DNA of 23,487 nt from DASTYK01 sp964430275 (GTDB lineage Bacteria > Gemmatimonadota > Gemmatimonadetes > Longimicrobiales > RSA9): NCBI GenBank assembly GCA_964430275.1, contig CAYSGF010000065.1, forward strand, positions 1-23,487, written 5' to 3'. The notes under the pieces are model-generated. The model was not told where the DNA came from. It made no database searches and saw only the letters and a program-made list of their open reading frames with translations. How positions within the stretch are numbered: the first letter of the stretch is position 1; every line of letters begins with the position of its first letter. This document shows positions 9,750 to 16,706 of this stretch, in pieces. A program made the position numbers and the translations under genes.

Positions 9750-9872
9750 TGTCTGCCGCTCCTTGCACTCGTGAGTCCCAGCCCCCTGCACCCCTGCGTC
9801 CACTCCGATGCCGCCCGACCGGAAAACCGTTGCCCCAACGCTCGAAGGCCCGGGGCCGCGGCCAGTCGCGCC

Positions 9873-9916
9873 CGTGAACATTTCGTCACTCGCCGTTCAC
9901 ACTCGCGTCACACGCA
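9873..9916. promoter_or_regulatory. Tandem 11-bp-period direct repeats, candidate response-regulator binding site
   Basis: In the divergent intergenic region, three heptamers CGTCACT (9884-9890), GTTCACA (9895-9901) and CGTCACA (9906-9912) are separated by exactly four bases. The TCAC core therefore recurs every 11 bp. A weaker fourth unit, CGTGAAC, sits in register at 9873-9879. A 7+4 tandem layout is how PhoB/OmpR-type winged-helix regulators bind DNA. Another CGTCACA lies at 9934-9940 and an inverted copy at 9989-9994. No clear -35/-10 pair could be assigned. The regulator and its target gene are unknown. Confidence 0.4.
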
Positions 9917-10045
9917 CCCCGCCATCTTGCTCTCGTCACAGTATGGCATCCCCGGTCGCGCGTTGCACTGACGACGGTGCAGCATCCGGTGACGCGGCCG
10001 GCCGACCGGGGCGCCAGTCCACTATCACACACAGGAGCATCAACA

Positions 10046-10558
10046 ATGTTCAAGCGTTCCGTGCTGTTCAGCGGGCTGGCGCTGCTTGCCACGAGTGCCG
10101 CAGCCCACGCCCAGAACGAGGTCACGAGCCCGATCTCGGTCACCGTCCAGGAAGTGCTGGCGATCAGCGCTACCGGCAGCTTCACATTCGACCCGGCCGA
10201 CGACGCCGATTACACGGCGAGCTACGTCGAGTCGACCAGCGGCCCGACACTGTCGCACCGCGGCAACGTGCCGTACTCGATCACACTGTCGGCACAGAGC
10301 GGTTCCGAGCTCGTCTACGTCGGCACCGAGACGGACCCGAACAAGCCGATCAGTGACCTGAGCATCCTCTCGGACATCGGCGGCACGCCGGTGGACGTCG
10401 ACGTCGGCCCAGCCGGCACACCGGCCGACTTCTTCGACCGCGCTGCCGCGGGCGGCGATCTCTCGAGCGCACTGACGGCTCGTCTCGCGCTCGACTACGC
10501 GAACACTCCGCCCGGCACGTACTCGACCACCGTCGTCTTCACGATGGTTGCCAACTAG
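10046..10558 (+). CDS. Exported beta-rich protein of unknown function
   Basis: A 170-residue protein with a clear Sec signal peptide (MFKRSVLFSGLALLATSAAAHA, cleavage before QNEV). The mature part is Thr/Ser/Asp-rich with alternating hydrophobic residues (SPISVTVQEVLAIS, VPYSITLSAQSGSELVYVG, ending PPGTYSTTVVFTMVAN). This suggests an all-beta sandwich like those of surface or pilus-type subunits. No catalytic motif is visible. The start has AGGAG eight bases before the ATG; an upstream in-frame ATG at 9977 lacks signal-peptide logic. It is monocistronic by context: the divergent region with repeats lies upstream and a strong terminator lies directly after it. An abundant surface or secreted structural protein is a guess. 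Confidence 0.75.
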   Translation: MFKRSVLFSGLALLATSAAAHAQNEVTSPISVTVQEVLAISATGSFTFDPADDADYTASYVESTSGPTLSHRGNVPYSITLSAQSGSELVYVGTETDPNKPISDLSILSDIGGTPVDVDVGPAGTPADFFDRAAAGGDLSSALTARLALDYANTPPGTYSTTVVFTMVAN

Positions 10559-10580
10559 CATCCCGGCCCGCTCGAACAGC

Positions 10581-10614
10581 ACGGGCGTCCCCATTCGGGG
10601 GCGCCCGTTCTGCT
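10581..10614 (+). terminator. Rho-independent terminator after the exported beta-rich gene
   Basis: A 12-bp stem with one G-T pair: ACGGGCGTCCCC at 10581-10592 and GGGGGCGCCCGT at 10597-10608, tetraloop ATTC. A short pyrimidine-rich tail (TCTGCTTT) follows. It lies 22 bases after the stop codon. Confidence 0.8.
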
Positions 10615-10720
10615 TTGCAGCGCAAACATCCCGGCAAACCAGTGCACTGCGCCCACTTGCCACGCCGCAGCACACGCGCGACGTTGCAGGATCCGACGTA
10701 CACCCCGGCGAATCAGAGAC

Positions 10721-11134
10721 ATGCCAGCCAGTGGAGCCGAGCCCGTGGCGCACGAAGCCAGTGCGCCGTCGACGCCGCGTATTATCCTGCTCGTGGACGA
10801 CGAGCCGGCCGTGCGTGCGCTTGCCGCTCGCATCCTGCGCGATGCGGGTCATTACGTGATCGAGGCGGGTGGCGGTGAGGAGGCGCTGGCACTCGCGACC
10901 GAGCGCGGTGCGATCCATTTACTGCTCACGGACGTGTTGATGCGGGGAATGAGTGGTCGCGAGCTCGCGGATCGTGTCCGTGCGGCGCAGCCCGGGGTGC
11001 CCATTCTCTTCATGTCCGGCTATTCGCCGAAGCAGGTGAACGTGGATCCAGCCGAGTACGATGCGGATTTCCTCGAGAAGCCCTTTGCTCCGGCGGAGCT
11101 GGAGCAGCGTGTTCGCGCGCTGCTCGAGCGCTGA
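10721..11134 (+). CDS. Single-domain response regulator (CheY-like receiver)
   Basis: A 137-residue protein made of one receiver domain after a roughly 20-residue disordered N-terminus. The acidic pair Asp26-Asp27 (LLVDDEPAVR), phospho-acceptor Asp71 (LLLTDVLM), switch Ser99 (LFMSGYSP) and Lys120 (FLEKPF) are all present. There is no DNA-binding or output domain. The MSGYSPKQV stretch is typical of receivers paired with hybrid histidine kinases and of CpdR-like adaptors. No kinase is encoded in the window, so the partner must be elsewhere. The ATG at 10721 has only a weak purine stretch (AGAGAC) before it; a GTG at 10745 is an alternative that leaves the domain intact. Confidence 0.9.
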   Translation: MPASGAEPVAHEASAPSTPRIILLVDDEPAVRALAARILRDAGHYVIEAGGGEEALALATERGAIHLLLTDVLMRGMSGRELADRVRAAQPGVPILFMSGYSPKQVNVDPAEYDADFLEKPFAPAELEQRVRALLER

Positions 11135-11255
11135 GTCGGCGGCAGCGAAACCTTCGCGCAGTTGCTGTGTACGCCCGTGCGGATCACGTGCTACGCCGAC
11201 TCCACGGCCGCCCGCTGGTCCGCTCTGATTTCAGCTCACTTCTCAGGAGAGACCG

Positions 11256-11438
11256 GTGGAGATCCGCTACGAGGAACAGGAAGGCCTGTATCGCATCATG
11301 AAGGAGGATCGGCAGATCGGCGTCGTGCGCGAGCAGACGGATGGCAGCTTCGGCTACTCGGTGTTCGGCACGCCGCACATGGGGCGCGAGAAGTCCATGG
11401 AAGACGTGGAGAAGGCGATTCAGCGGGCCGTCGGCTGA
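11256..11438 (+). CDS. Small protein of unknown function (60 residues)
   Basis: I do not recognise a family. The GTG start at 11256 has AGGAGA about five bases upstream, and a clean terminator follows the stop by 16 bases. Both support a real gene. The product is charged and soluble (MEIRYEEQEGLYRIMKEDRQ; later FGYSVFGTPHMGREKSMEDV). It is predicted as a short beta-hairpin pair (IRYEEQEGLYRIMK, RQIGVVREQTDGSFGYSVFG) followed by one helix (SMEDVEKAIQRAVG). No signal peptide, membrane segment or cysteine is present. It lies 121 bases after the response regulator on the same strand and may be read through from it. Confidence 0.65.
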   Translation: MEIRYEEQEGLYRIMKEDRQIGVVREQTDGSFGYSVFGTPHMGREKSMEDVEKAIQRAVG

Positions 11439-11454
11439 GGCAGCGCTGATGTGC

Positions 11455-11482
11455 AACGGGCGCTGCGGCGCCCGTTTGCGTT
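11455..11482 (+). terminator. Rho-independent terminator after the 60-residue gene
   Basis: A perfect 9-bp stem AACGGGCGC (11455-11463) / GCGCCCGTT (11468-11476) with loop TGCG, followed by TGCGTTTCC. It lies between convergent genes and may also stop transcription from the minus-strand EEP gene. Confidence 0.75.
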
Positions 11483-11522
11483 TCCGTCTGCATTGCGCGC
11501 CGAAGCGGCTGGCCATGCGCGA

Positions 11523-12623
11523 TCATCGGATGTGCACCCAGGCGAGCAGCGGGTAGTGATCGGACCCGTATTGCGACGGTAGCCGCCGGTAGCTGCTGGC
11601 CACCCCTTCCTCGAGCCGGAAGAACAGGTAATCCAGGTACATCCGGAGCACGCCGACCTGCTCGTAGGTGGGACCGGGCGGGAGCGGGGGTGTGTCGGGA
11701 TACGCGTCACGCAGGCGCCAGACGGCGATCTCCTCCGGCCCGCGGAGCCAGGTATTGATGTCCCCTCCCAGCACGGCGCGCCCGCTGTCGGGCATCGCCT
11801 CGAGCAGCCAGCGGATCTGCTCGTCACGAGCACGCTCCGGGTTCTTCGCGCCTTCCGGCTGATTCTCCAGGTGTACGCTCGCAACATGCATCTGCCAGGG
11901 CTCGCCGTTCGACAGCCGACCGCTCACGACCGCCGCCGGCACCACGCGCCGCTGCCGTTGTACCGGTAGCTCGTATGCGCTCGCCTCCTGGAGTGTGAGA
12001 CTCGAAACGATCGCGCTGCCTCGATCCTCCCGGCCACCATCGCCCACCTGCGGGCCATTCCGCATGGACGGCGCATACAGCAGGGCCAGGTCCGGATGCG
12101 CATTCACCCACGTCACGATGTCAGACTTGTCGCCGCTGGCAGGCTGCGCCTCGATGGCACCCGGGTACTGCATGCCTGCCGCGAGGCGGGGCACCTCGCT
12201 GCCGTGCCGATAGACTTCCTGGAGCAGGAGCACGAAGTGCGCGACGGAGTCACCGCCGGTCAATCGACCCGCACGCAGGTCATCCACGAGCTGTGACAGC
12301 GAGCCGCCGCCAACGTGCGCGTTCCAGGACACGATGAGTACGGAATCGGCGTACGTGTTGCCCACACCCACCGCCGTGTCCGGGGCCGAGCCGGCCATCG
12401 CGGCCACGTCATTCGCCGGCGATCGGATCGGCACGACGACCGGCGGCCCTGCCGCCGCGCACCACGGCTCCAGTAATGCCTGCTGCCGCGCGCTCGCCGG
12501 TACCACGAACCGGACCGCGCCCTCCCGGCAGGCGTTGCGCTCCGCGTCGGCCGCGCCGGCTACCGCGGAGGCGCAGGCGCTCAGCGCCCAGGTCCCGAGA
12601 ACTGCACCCCATCTCATCCGCAT
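11523..12623 (-). CDS. Endonuclease/exonuclease/phosphatase (EEP) family lipoprotein
   Basis: A secreted metal-dependent phosphodiesterase of the DNase I / sphingomyelinase / inositol-phosphatase fold, 366 residues. The N-terminus ends in a lipobox LSAC with Cys17, so it is probably anchored to a membrane. EEP landmarks in order: SWNAHVG (Asn101), LLLQEVYR (Glu136), EDRGSAIVSS, VASVHLEN (His251), LGGDINTW (Asp288, Asn290), YLDYLFFR (Asp331) and the terminal GSDHYPLLAWV (Asp355, His356). The set looks catalytically complete. The substrate cannot be told from sequence: nucleic acid, phospholipid headgroup and phosphoinositide are all possible. I prefer the ATG at 12623 because GAGG lies six bases upstream; an ATG at 12638 would add five residues (MTRHG). 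It is isolated: its neighbours are convergent on one side and divergent msrP on the other. Confidence 0.88.
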   Translation of the reverse strand: MRMRWGAVLGTWALSACASAVAGAADAERNACREGAVRFVVPASARQQALLEPWCAAAGPPVVVPIRSPANDVAAMAGSAPDTAVGVGNTYADSVLIVSWNAHVGGGSLSQLVDDLRAGRLTGGDSVAHFVLLLQEVYRHGSEVPRLAAGMQYPGAIEAQPASGDKSDIVTWVNAHPDLALLYAPSMRNGPQVGDGGREDRGSAIVSSLTLQEASAYELPVQRQRRVVPAAVVSGRLSNGEPWQMHVASVHLENQPEGAKNPERARDEQIRWLLEAMPDSGRAVLGGDINTWLRGPEEIAVWRLRDAYPDTPPLPPGPTYEQVGVLRMYLDYLFFRLEEGVASSYRRLPSQYGSDHYPLLAWVHIR

Positions 12624-12767
12624 ACCATGCCTCGTCATCTGACCGTCGAGCCGCTATGCAAAGTGCTCACCAGCCGTTTCCGACAGTGCATGAGGACGGC
12701 AGCCCGGGAACCATGGCGGCCGTGGAGCGTTCTATGAGTAGACCCCCGAACCCGCACGAGGCCGCTC

Positions 12768-13679
12768 ATGCTCATCCGTCGCCAGCCGGACGTTCGCTCC
12801 TCTGACATCACGCCGGAAGCCGTGTACCTCGATCGGCGTCGGTTCCTCGGTACTGCGGCGGGTGTGGTCGCGCTCGCTGCATGCGAGCGCGAGGAAAGTC
12901 AGGCGCAGACGATCGATGCTGCGCAGGAGGAGCTGACGCCTTTCGAGGCGGTCACCACGTACAACAATTTTTACGAGTTCGGTACCGGCAAGGAAGATCC
13001 TTCCCGCAACGCCCACACGCTCCGCCCACGACCGTGGGCGATCGCGGTGGAAGGGCATGTCGCGAAGCCCGCCGTCTACGACCTCGAGGAGTTCGTGAAG
13101 CCGCACACGCTCGAGGATCGCGTCTACCGGCTACGCTGCGTGGAGGCGTGGTCAATGGTCATCCCCTGGCGCGGCTTCCCCCTCCGCGACCTGATCGCAC
13201 GTGTGCAGCCCACGTCGCAGGCAAAGTACGTCGAGTTCACGACGCTGCATGACCCCGGGCAGATGCCGGGGCAGCGCGTCCCGGTACTCGACTGGCCGTA
13301 CGTCGAAGGCCTGCGCATGGACGAGGCGATGCACCCCCTGACCCTCATGACGACCGGCGTCTACGGTCGTGATCTGCCCAACCAGAACGGCGCCCCGCTG
13401 CGCCTCGTCGTGCCGTGGAAGTACGGCTTCAAGAGCATCAAGTCGATCGTCCGGATGCGTTTTGTCGAGCGGCAACCCACATCTTCATGGATGGCGGCGA
13501 ACCCATCCGAGTATGGCTTCTACGCCAACGTGAACCCCGACGTCGATCACCCGCGCTGGAGCCAGGCCCGCGAGCGCCGCATCGGCGAGCTGCGCAGGCG
13601 CGAAACCATCATGTTCAACGGATACGGCGAGCAGGTCGCGTCCATGTACCGCGACATGGACCTCCGGCGTTACTTCTGA
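12768..13679 (+). CDS. msrP: MsrP, molybdopterin-dependent methionine sulfoxide reductase catalytic subunit
   Basis: Repairs oxidised methionine in exported proteins, using electrons from MsrQ. The 303-residue protein matches Escherichia coli MsrP (YedY) almost throughout: YNNFYEFGTGKEDP, YRLRCVEAWSMVIPWRGFPL with molybdenum-ligand Cys124, EGLRMDEAMHPLTLMTTGVY, NGAPLRLVVPWKYGFKSIKS and EYGFYANVNPDVDHPRWSQA. A Tat signal is present (RRRFLG at 23-28). Unlike the E. coli protein, the Tat h-region ends in LAAC (36-39), a canonical lipobox, so this MsrP may be a lipoprotein. The start ATG has GAGG seven bases upstream. msrQ begins on the base after its stop. Confidence 0.97.
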   Translation: MLIRRQPDVRSSDITPEAVYLDRRRFLGTAAGVVALAACEREESQAQTIDAAQEELTPFEAVTTYNNFYEFGTGKEDPSRNAHTLRPRPWAIAVEGHVAKPAVYDLEEFVKPHTLEDRVYRLRCVEAWSMVIPWRGFPLRDLIARVQPTSQAKYVEFTTLHDPGQMPGQRVPVLDWPYVEGLRMDEAMHPLTLMTTGVYGRDLPNQNGAPLRLVVPWKYGFKSIKSIVRMRFVERQPTSSWMAANPSEYGFYANVNPDVDHPRWSQARERRIGELRRRETIMFNGYGEQVASMYRDMDLRRYF

Positions 13680-14333
13680 GTGGCAACCGCTTCCCCGCCG
13701 CGTCCGCCGGCCACGCGCGACAGCACCCGTCGCCGGCGACGCATTGCCAAGAGCGTCCTCTGGGCGCTCTGTCTCATTCCCGCTGGACGCCTCGTCGCGA
13801 ACTTCCTCACCGGCGGGCTCGGCGCCAACCCCATCGAGACGCTGACGCACCAGACCGGACGCGCCGCCCTCTTCATCCTGATCGCCACGCTCGCGGTCAC
13901 ACCGGTCCGGCGTCTCACCGGATGGAACTGGCTCGTCCAGCTCCGCCGGCCGCTCGGCCTCTTCGCCTTCTTCTACGCGCTGCTCCACTTCGCGATCTAC
14001 CTCGGCCTCGACCAGTTCTTCGCCTGGAACTACATCATCGAGGACATCGTGGAACGGCCCTACATCACCGTCGGGTTCACCGCACTCCTCCTGCTCGTGC
14101 CGCTTGCCGCCACCTCCACGAAGGGCTGGATCCGGCGCCTCGGACGCAACTGGCAGAGGCTGCACACGCTGGTCTATCCGGCGGCCGCCCTCGGCGTGCT
14201 GCATTTCTACTGGAAGCTCGCGTCCAAGTCGGACGTTCGTGACGCACTCACATACGGCGCCGTCCTCGCCCTGCTCCTGCTCGTCCGCGGTGCCATCGCC
14301 CTCGAACGACAGCGCCGGCGGCGCGCCTCCTGA
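13680..14333 (+). CDS. msrQ: MsrQ, haem-binding membrane subunit of the MsrPQ system
   Basis: An inner-membrane b-type cytochrome that passes quinone-derived electrons to periplasmic MsrP. 217 residues, close to the usual length, with about six hydrophobic helices (SVLWALCLIPAGRLV; RAALFILIATLAVTPV; PLGLFAFFYALLHFAIYLGL; YITVGFTALLLLVPLAA; TLVYPAAALGVLHFYW; LTYGAVLALLLLVRG). Candidate haem-ligand histidines are His57 (LTHQTGR), His103 (LLHFAIY), His162 (RLHTLVY) and His175 (VLHFYW). A basic N-terminus (TRRRRR) fits cytoplasmic placement. The GTG start directly abuts the msrP TGA, giving TGAGTG, so translation is almost certainly coupled. Confidence 0.95.
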   Translation: MATASPPRPPATRDSTRRRRRIAKSVLWALCLIPAGRLVANFLTGGLGANPIETLTHQTGRAALFILIATLAVTPVRRLTGWNWLVQLRRPLGLFAFFYALLHFAIYLGLDQFFAWNYIIEDIVERPYITVGFTALLLLVPLAATSTKGWIRRLGRNWQRLHTLVYPAAALGVLHFYWKLASKSDVRDALTYGAVLALLLLVRGAIALERQRRRRAS

Positions 14334-14581
14334 GTCCCGGTCAGCGTCCGGCGCCGCCGGCAATGCCGACGAAAAACCTGCTGAGCCGCGGTCGCGCCGA
14401 GACACCTAATCCATTGTCGTTCGTTAGCTTGCAGCGCCGCAGTGACTCCCGGACCGGATGGGACTGCTGCTCACCGAAGAAATGCCGTAAATTGCAGGAC
14501 GACACCTGGGACGGAATGCTCCGCGCAGCCCGCTGAGTACCTGTCCTGCTGCCTCTGACTTCGATCTCTGCTGACGGTCTG
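14334..14581. other. Intergenic region upstream of rmuC, no assignable element
   Basis: 248 bases between msrQ and rmuC. No gene-like reading frame is visible here, and no convincing terminator or promoter pair. A short CCGGC-GCC-GCCGG hairpin near 14350 lacks a T-run. AT-richer patches near 14408-14430 and 14480-14495 could hold the rmuC promoter, but I cannot assign -35/-10 boxes. Confidence 0.3.
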
Positions 14582-16057
14582 ATGGAAAGTATGACGGCTC
14601 TCCTCCTGTTCCTCGCGGGCGCCCTGGCGGGCGCCGCCGCGCTCTGGTTCGTGTATGGCCGCGGCCTGCGCGCGGCCGAGCAGGCGCGCACCGAGCTGCA
14701 GCGCACGCTGGTCGAGGAGACGTCGCGCCGCTCGAGCGCCGAAGCGCAGGTGGCGCGCGTAGGGGAGCTGGAGGCGGCAGTGCGGGAACGCGATGAGCGC
14801 CTGCAGACAGCGGAGCGCGTGAGCAGCGATGCGCGCGTCGAGCTGTCACGCGCGCAGGAGCAGCTCGCCTATGAGCGTCAGGCGACGGCAGAGAAGGTCG
14901 CGCTACTGGAAACTGCGAAGCGCTCGCTGGAGGATTCCTTCAAGGCGTTGTCGTCGAATGCACTGAATCAGAACGCGCAGACGTTTCTGGAGCTGGCGCG
15001 TGCGGCACTGGCGGAGCAGCAGGAGCGGGCGAAGGGCGAGATCGAGACGAAGACGCGTGAGATCGACGCGGTCGTCAAGCCGTTGCGCGACTCGCTCGAG
15101 AAGGTGGACGTACGGATCCACGAGCTCGAGCGCGCACGCACCGGTGCGTATGCGCAGCTTACGGAACAGGTCAGGCAGCTGCAGACGGCGCAGCAGCAGC
15201 TTCACACGCAGACGCAGACACTGGTGCAGGCGCTGCGTGCGCCCGCGACGCGGGGCCGCTGGGGCGAGATTCAGCTCAAGCGCGTCGTCGAGATGGCGGG
15301 CATGCTGGAATACTGCGACTTCACGCAGCAGGAAACGGTCACCTCGGACGACGGCAGGTTGCGCCCGGACATGCTGGTGCGTCTGCCCAACGACAAGTTG
15401 ATCGTCGTGGATGCGAAAGTGCCGCTGGAGGCGTACCTCGATGCGCGCGAAGCAACGGAGGACGATGCTCGCAACGAGCATCTGCGGCGCCATGCGCAGC
15501 AGATCCGGGCGCACATCCGCAAACTCAGCGAGAAGGCGTACTGGGAGCAGTTCCAGTCGTCGTCGCCGGAGTTCGTCGTATTGTTCCTGCCCGGCGAGCC
15601 GTTCTACAGTGCCGCACTGGAGGCGGACGCGGAGCTGATCGAGAGCGCCGTCCAGCAGCGGGTACTGATCGCGACGCCGATGACGTTGATCGCGCTATTG
15701 AAGGCAGTGTCGTTCGGATGGCGGCAGGAGACGATCGCGCGCGAGGCGCAGCAGATCAGCGAGGCTGGCTCGGAGCTGCACAAGCGGGTTCGTGCCTTTG
15801 CCGAGCACTTCACCCACATGCGCAAGGGCCTCGATCGCGCAGTCGGCTCATACAACAAGGCCGTGGGATCGCTGGAGCGGAGCGTGCTGCCCTCGGCGCG
15901 CCGACTGCGGAACCTGGGCGCGGGAACGGGCGAGGAGATCATGGGGGTCGAGCACATCGATCATCAGACCCGGCAGCTCGTAGCCCCGGATCTCGCCGGA
16001 GACGACGACGGCGACGAGAACCTCCCGTCGCCGCGCGTCGTCCAGACCGAGTTGTAA
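14582..16057 (+). CDS. rmuC: RmuC-family DNA recombination protein
   Basis: 491 residues. An N-terminal membrane anchor (residues about 6-25, LLLFLAGALAGAAALWFVYG) is followed by a long coiled coil (about 28-215, rich in Glu/Gln/Arg/Ala). The RmuC domain covers about 220-420: APATRGRWGEIQLKRVVEMA, MLEYCDFTQQ, RLRPDMLVRLPNDKLIVVDA, FVVLFLPGEPFYSAALE, LIATPMTLIALLKAVSFGWR. The family limits inversions at short inverted repeats in E. coli and is thought to have a nuclease-like core; the mechanism is unsettled. A C-terminal acidic tail (DDDGDEN) ends the protein. The first ATG at 14582 has no clear Shine-Dalgarno; an ATG at 14591 preceded by GGAAAG is possible. It is convergent with the hendecad-repeat gene, 30 bases apart, with no visible hairpin between. 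Confidence 0.95.
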   Translation: MESMTALLLFLAGALAGAAALWFVYGRGLRAAEQARTELQRTLVEETSRRSSAEAQVARVGELEAAVRERDERLQTAERVSSDARVELSRAQEQLAYERQATAEKVALLETAKRSLEDSFKALSSNALNQNAQTFLELARAALAEQQERAKGEIETKTREIDAVVKPLRDSLEKVDVRIHELERARTGAYAQLTEQVRQLQTAQQQLHTQTQTLVQALRAPATRGRWGEIQLKRVVEMAGMLEYCDFTQQETVTSDDGRLRPDMLVRLPNDKLIVVDAKVPLEAYLDAREATEDDARNEHLRRHAQQIRAHIRKLSEKAYWEQFQSSSPEFVVLFLPGEPFYSAALEADAELIESAVQQRVLIATPMTLIALLKAVSFGWRQETIAREAQQISEAGSELHKRVRAFAEHFTHMRKGLDRAVGSYNKAVGSLERSVLPSARRLRNLGAGTGEEIMGVEHIDHQTRQLVAPDLAGDDDGDENLPSPRVVQTEL

Positions 16058-16087
16058 CCGGCCGCATCATCGCGAGCCGCTCTGAGC

Positions 16088-16540
16088 TCAGGGCGTGCCG
16101 TCCGGCCCCGGCTCCGCGGGCCCGCCACTGCCCAGCTCTCCGGCGCTACGGTTCGAGCCACCGCCCGAGCGCGTTGCACGGCTGTCGAGGTCGCGACGCA
16201 GCTCATCGATCTTGGACTGCAGCCGCTCCAGCAGAGAATCCAGGCGCGGCTGCATGTCCGCGACAAACTGATCCACCTTCGGCTGCACTTCCTTCATTGC
16301 ACTCTGCGCGCGCGGCTTGATGTCCGCAACCGCTTCGTCGACGCGGGTGTCCAGCTCCTCGAGTGCCTTGCGGATCTTCGGTCGCACCTCTTCCAGCGCC
16401 GCCTCGACGCGCGCCTGCAGATCCTTCAGCGGGTCACGGCGTCCACTCTCGCCGCCGCCGTATCCCCCTGCGTCACCCGGTCCACCCGACCCGCCTGCCG
16501 GGCCGCCTTCCGCGCCCGTACCGCCCGTCGCATTCTCCAC
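16088..16540 (-). CDS. Hendecad-repeat amphipathic helical protein of unknown function
   Basis: 150 residues in three parts. There is a Gly-rich N-terminus (1-35), a helical stretch at 40-116 made of seven back-to-back 11-residue repeats, and a Gly/Ser/Pro-rich tail. The repeat pattern is acidic, hydrophobic, x, Pro/Ala/Thr/Ser, basic, hydrophobic, polar, x, x, hydrophobic, x; examples are EVQPKVDQFVA, DMQPRLDSLLE and EVRPKIRKALE. Pro recurs at repeat position 4 in four of the seven. Hendecad amphipathic helices occur in apolipoproteins, LEA group 3 proteins and synucleins and usually lie on membranes or lipid surfaces; homology is not claimed. No signal peptide or membrane segment is present, so it is probably cytoplasmic. 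The start is the GTG at 16540 with a perfect AGGAGG five bases upstream. It is divergent from the SIMPL gene. Confidence 0.75.
   Translation of the reverse strand: MENATGGTGAEGGPAGGSGGPGDAGGYGGGESGRRDPLKDLQARVEAALEEVRPKIRKALEELDTRVDEAVADIKPRAQSAMKEVQPKVDQFVADMQPRLDSLLERLQSKIDELRRDLDSRATRSGGGSNRSAGELGSGGPAEPGPDGTP
16193..16423 (-). repeat. Seven in-frame 33-bp units encoding 11-residue repeats
   Basis: These bases encode residues 40-116 of the amphipathic helical protein. The protein repeat is regular with no insertions. DNA identity between units is only moderate, so the array is old rather than a recent tandem duplication. Confidence 0.7.
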
Positions 16541-16706
16541 GTCGTCCTCCTGTCGTGCTGGTTCCGGCCTGCGGCCGGCATGTTTCGATCCCTACGGCGC
16601 TGCGAGCCGCACGTTTCACGCCGACGCCGCGGAACGAAGCAGGAGTGCATCGCGTACCATGGGCACCGTGCGATCATGCATGGACTCACTGGAACCGCAG
16701 ACCAAA

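Noticed and set aside
9927..9947. TTGCTC and TATGGC as a sigma-70 promoter
   Set aside because: The two boxes are only 9 bases apart, far below the usual 16-18, and both match poorly.
14345..14365. Possible terminator after msrQ
   Set aside because: The stem is only about 5 bp and is not followed by a T-run.
16317..16706. Upstream extension of the SIMPL protein
   Set aside because: It is Ser/Pro-rich antisense to the hendecad gene, with no signal. The membrane helix after 16707 is the natural N-terminus.
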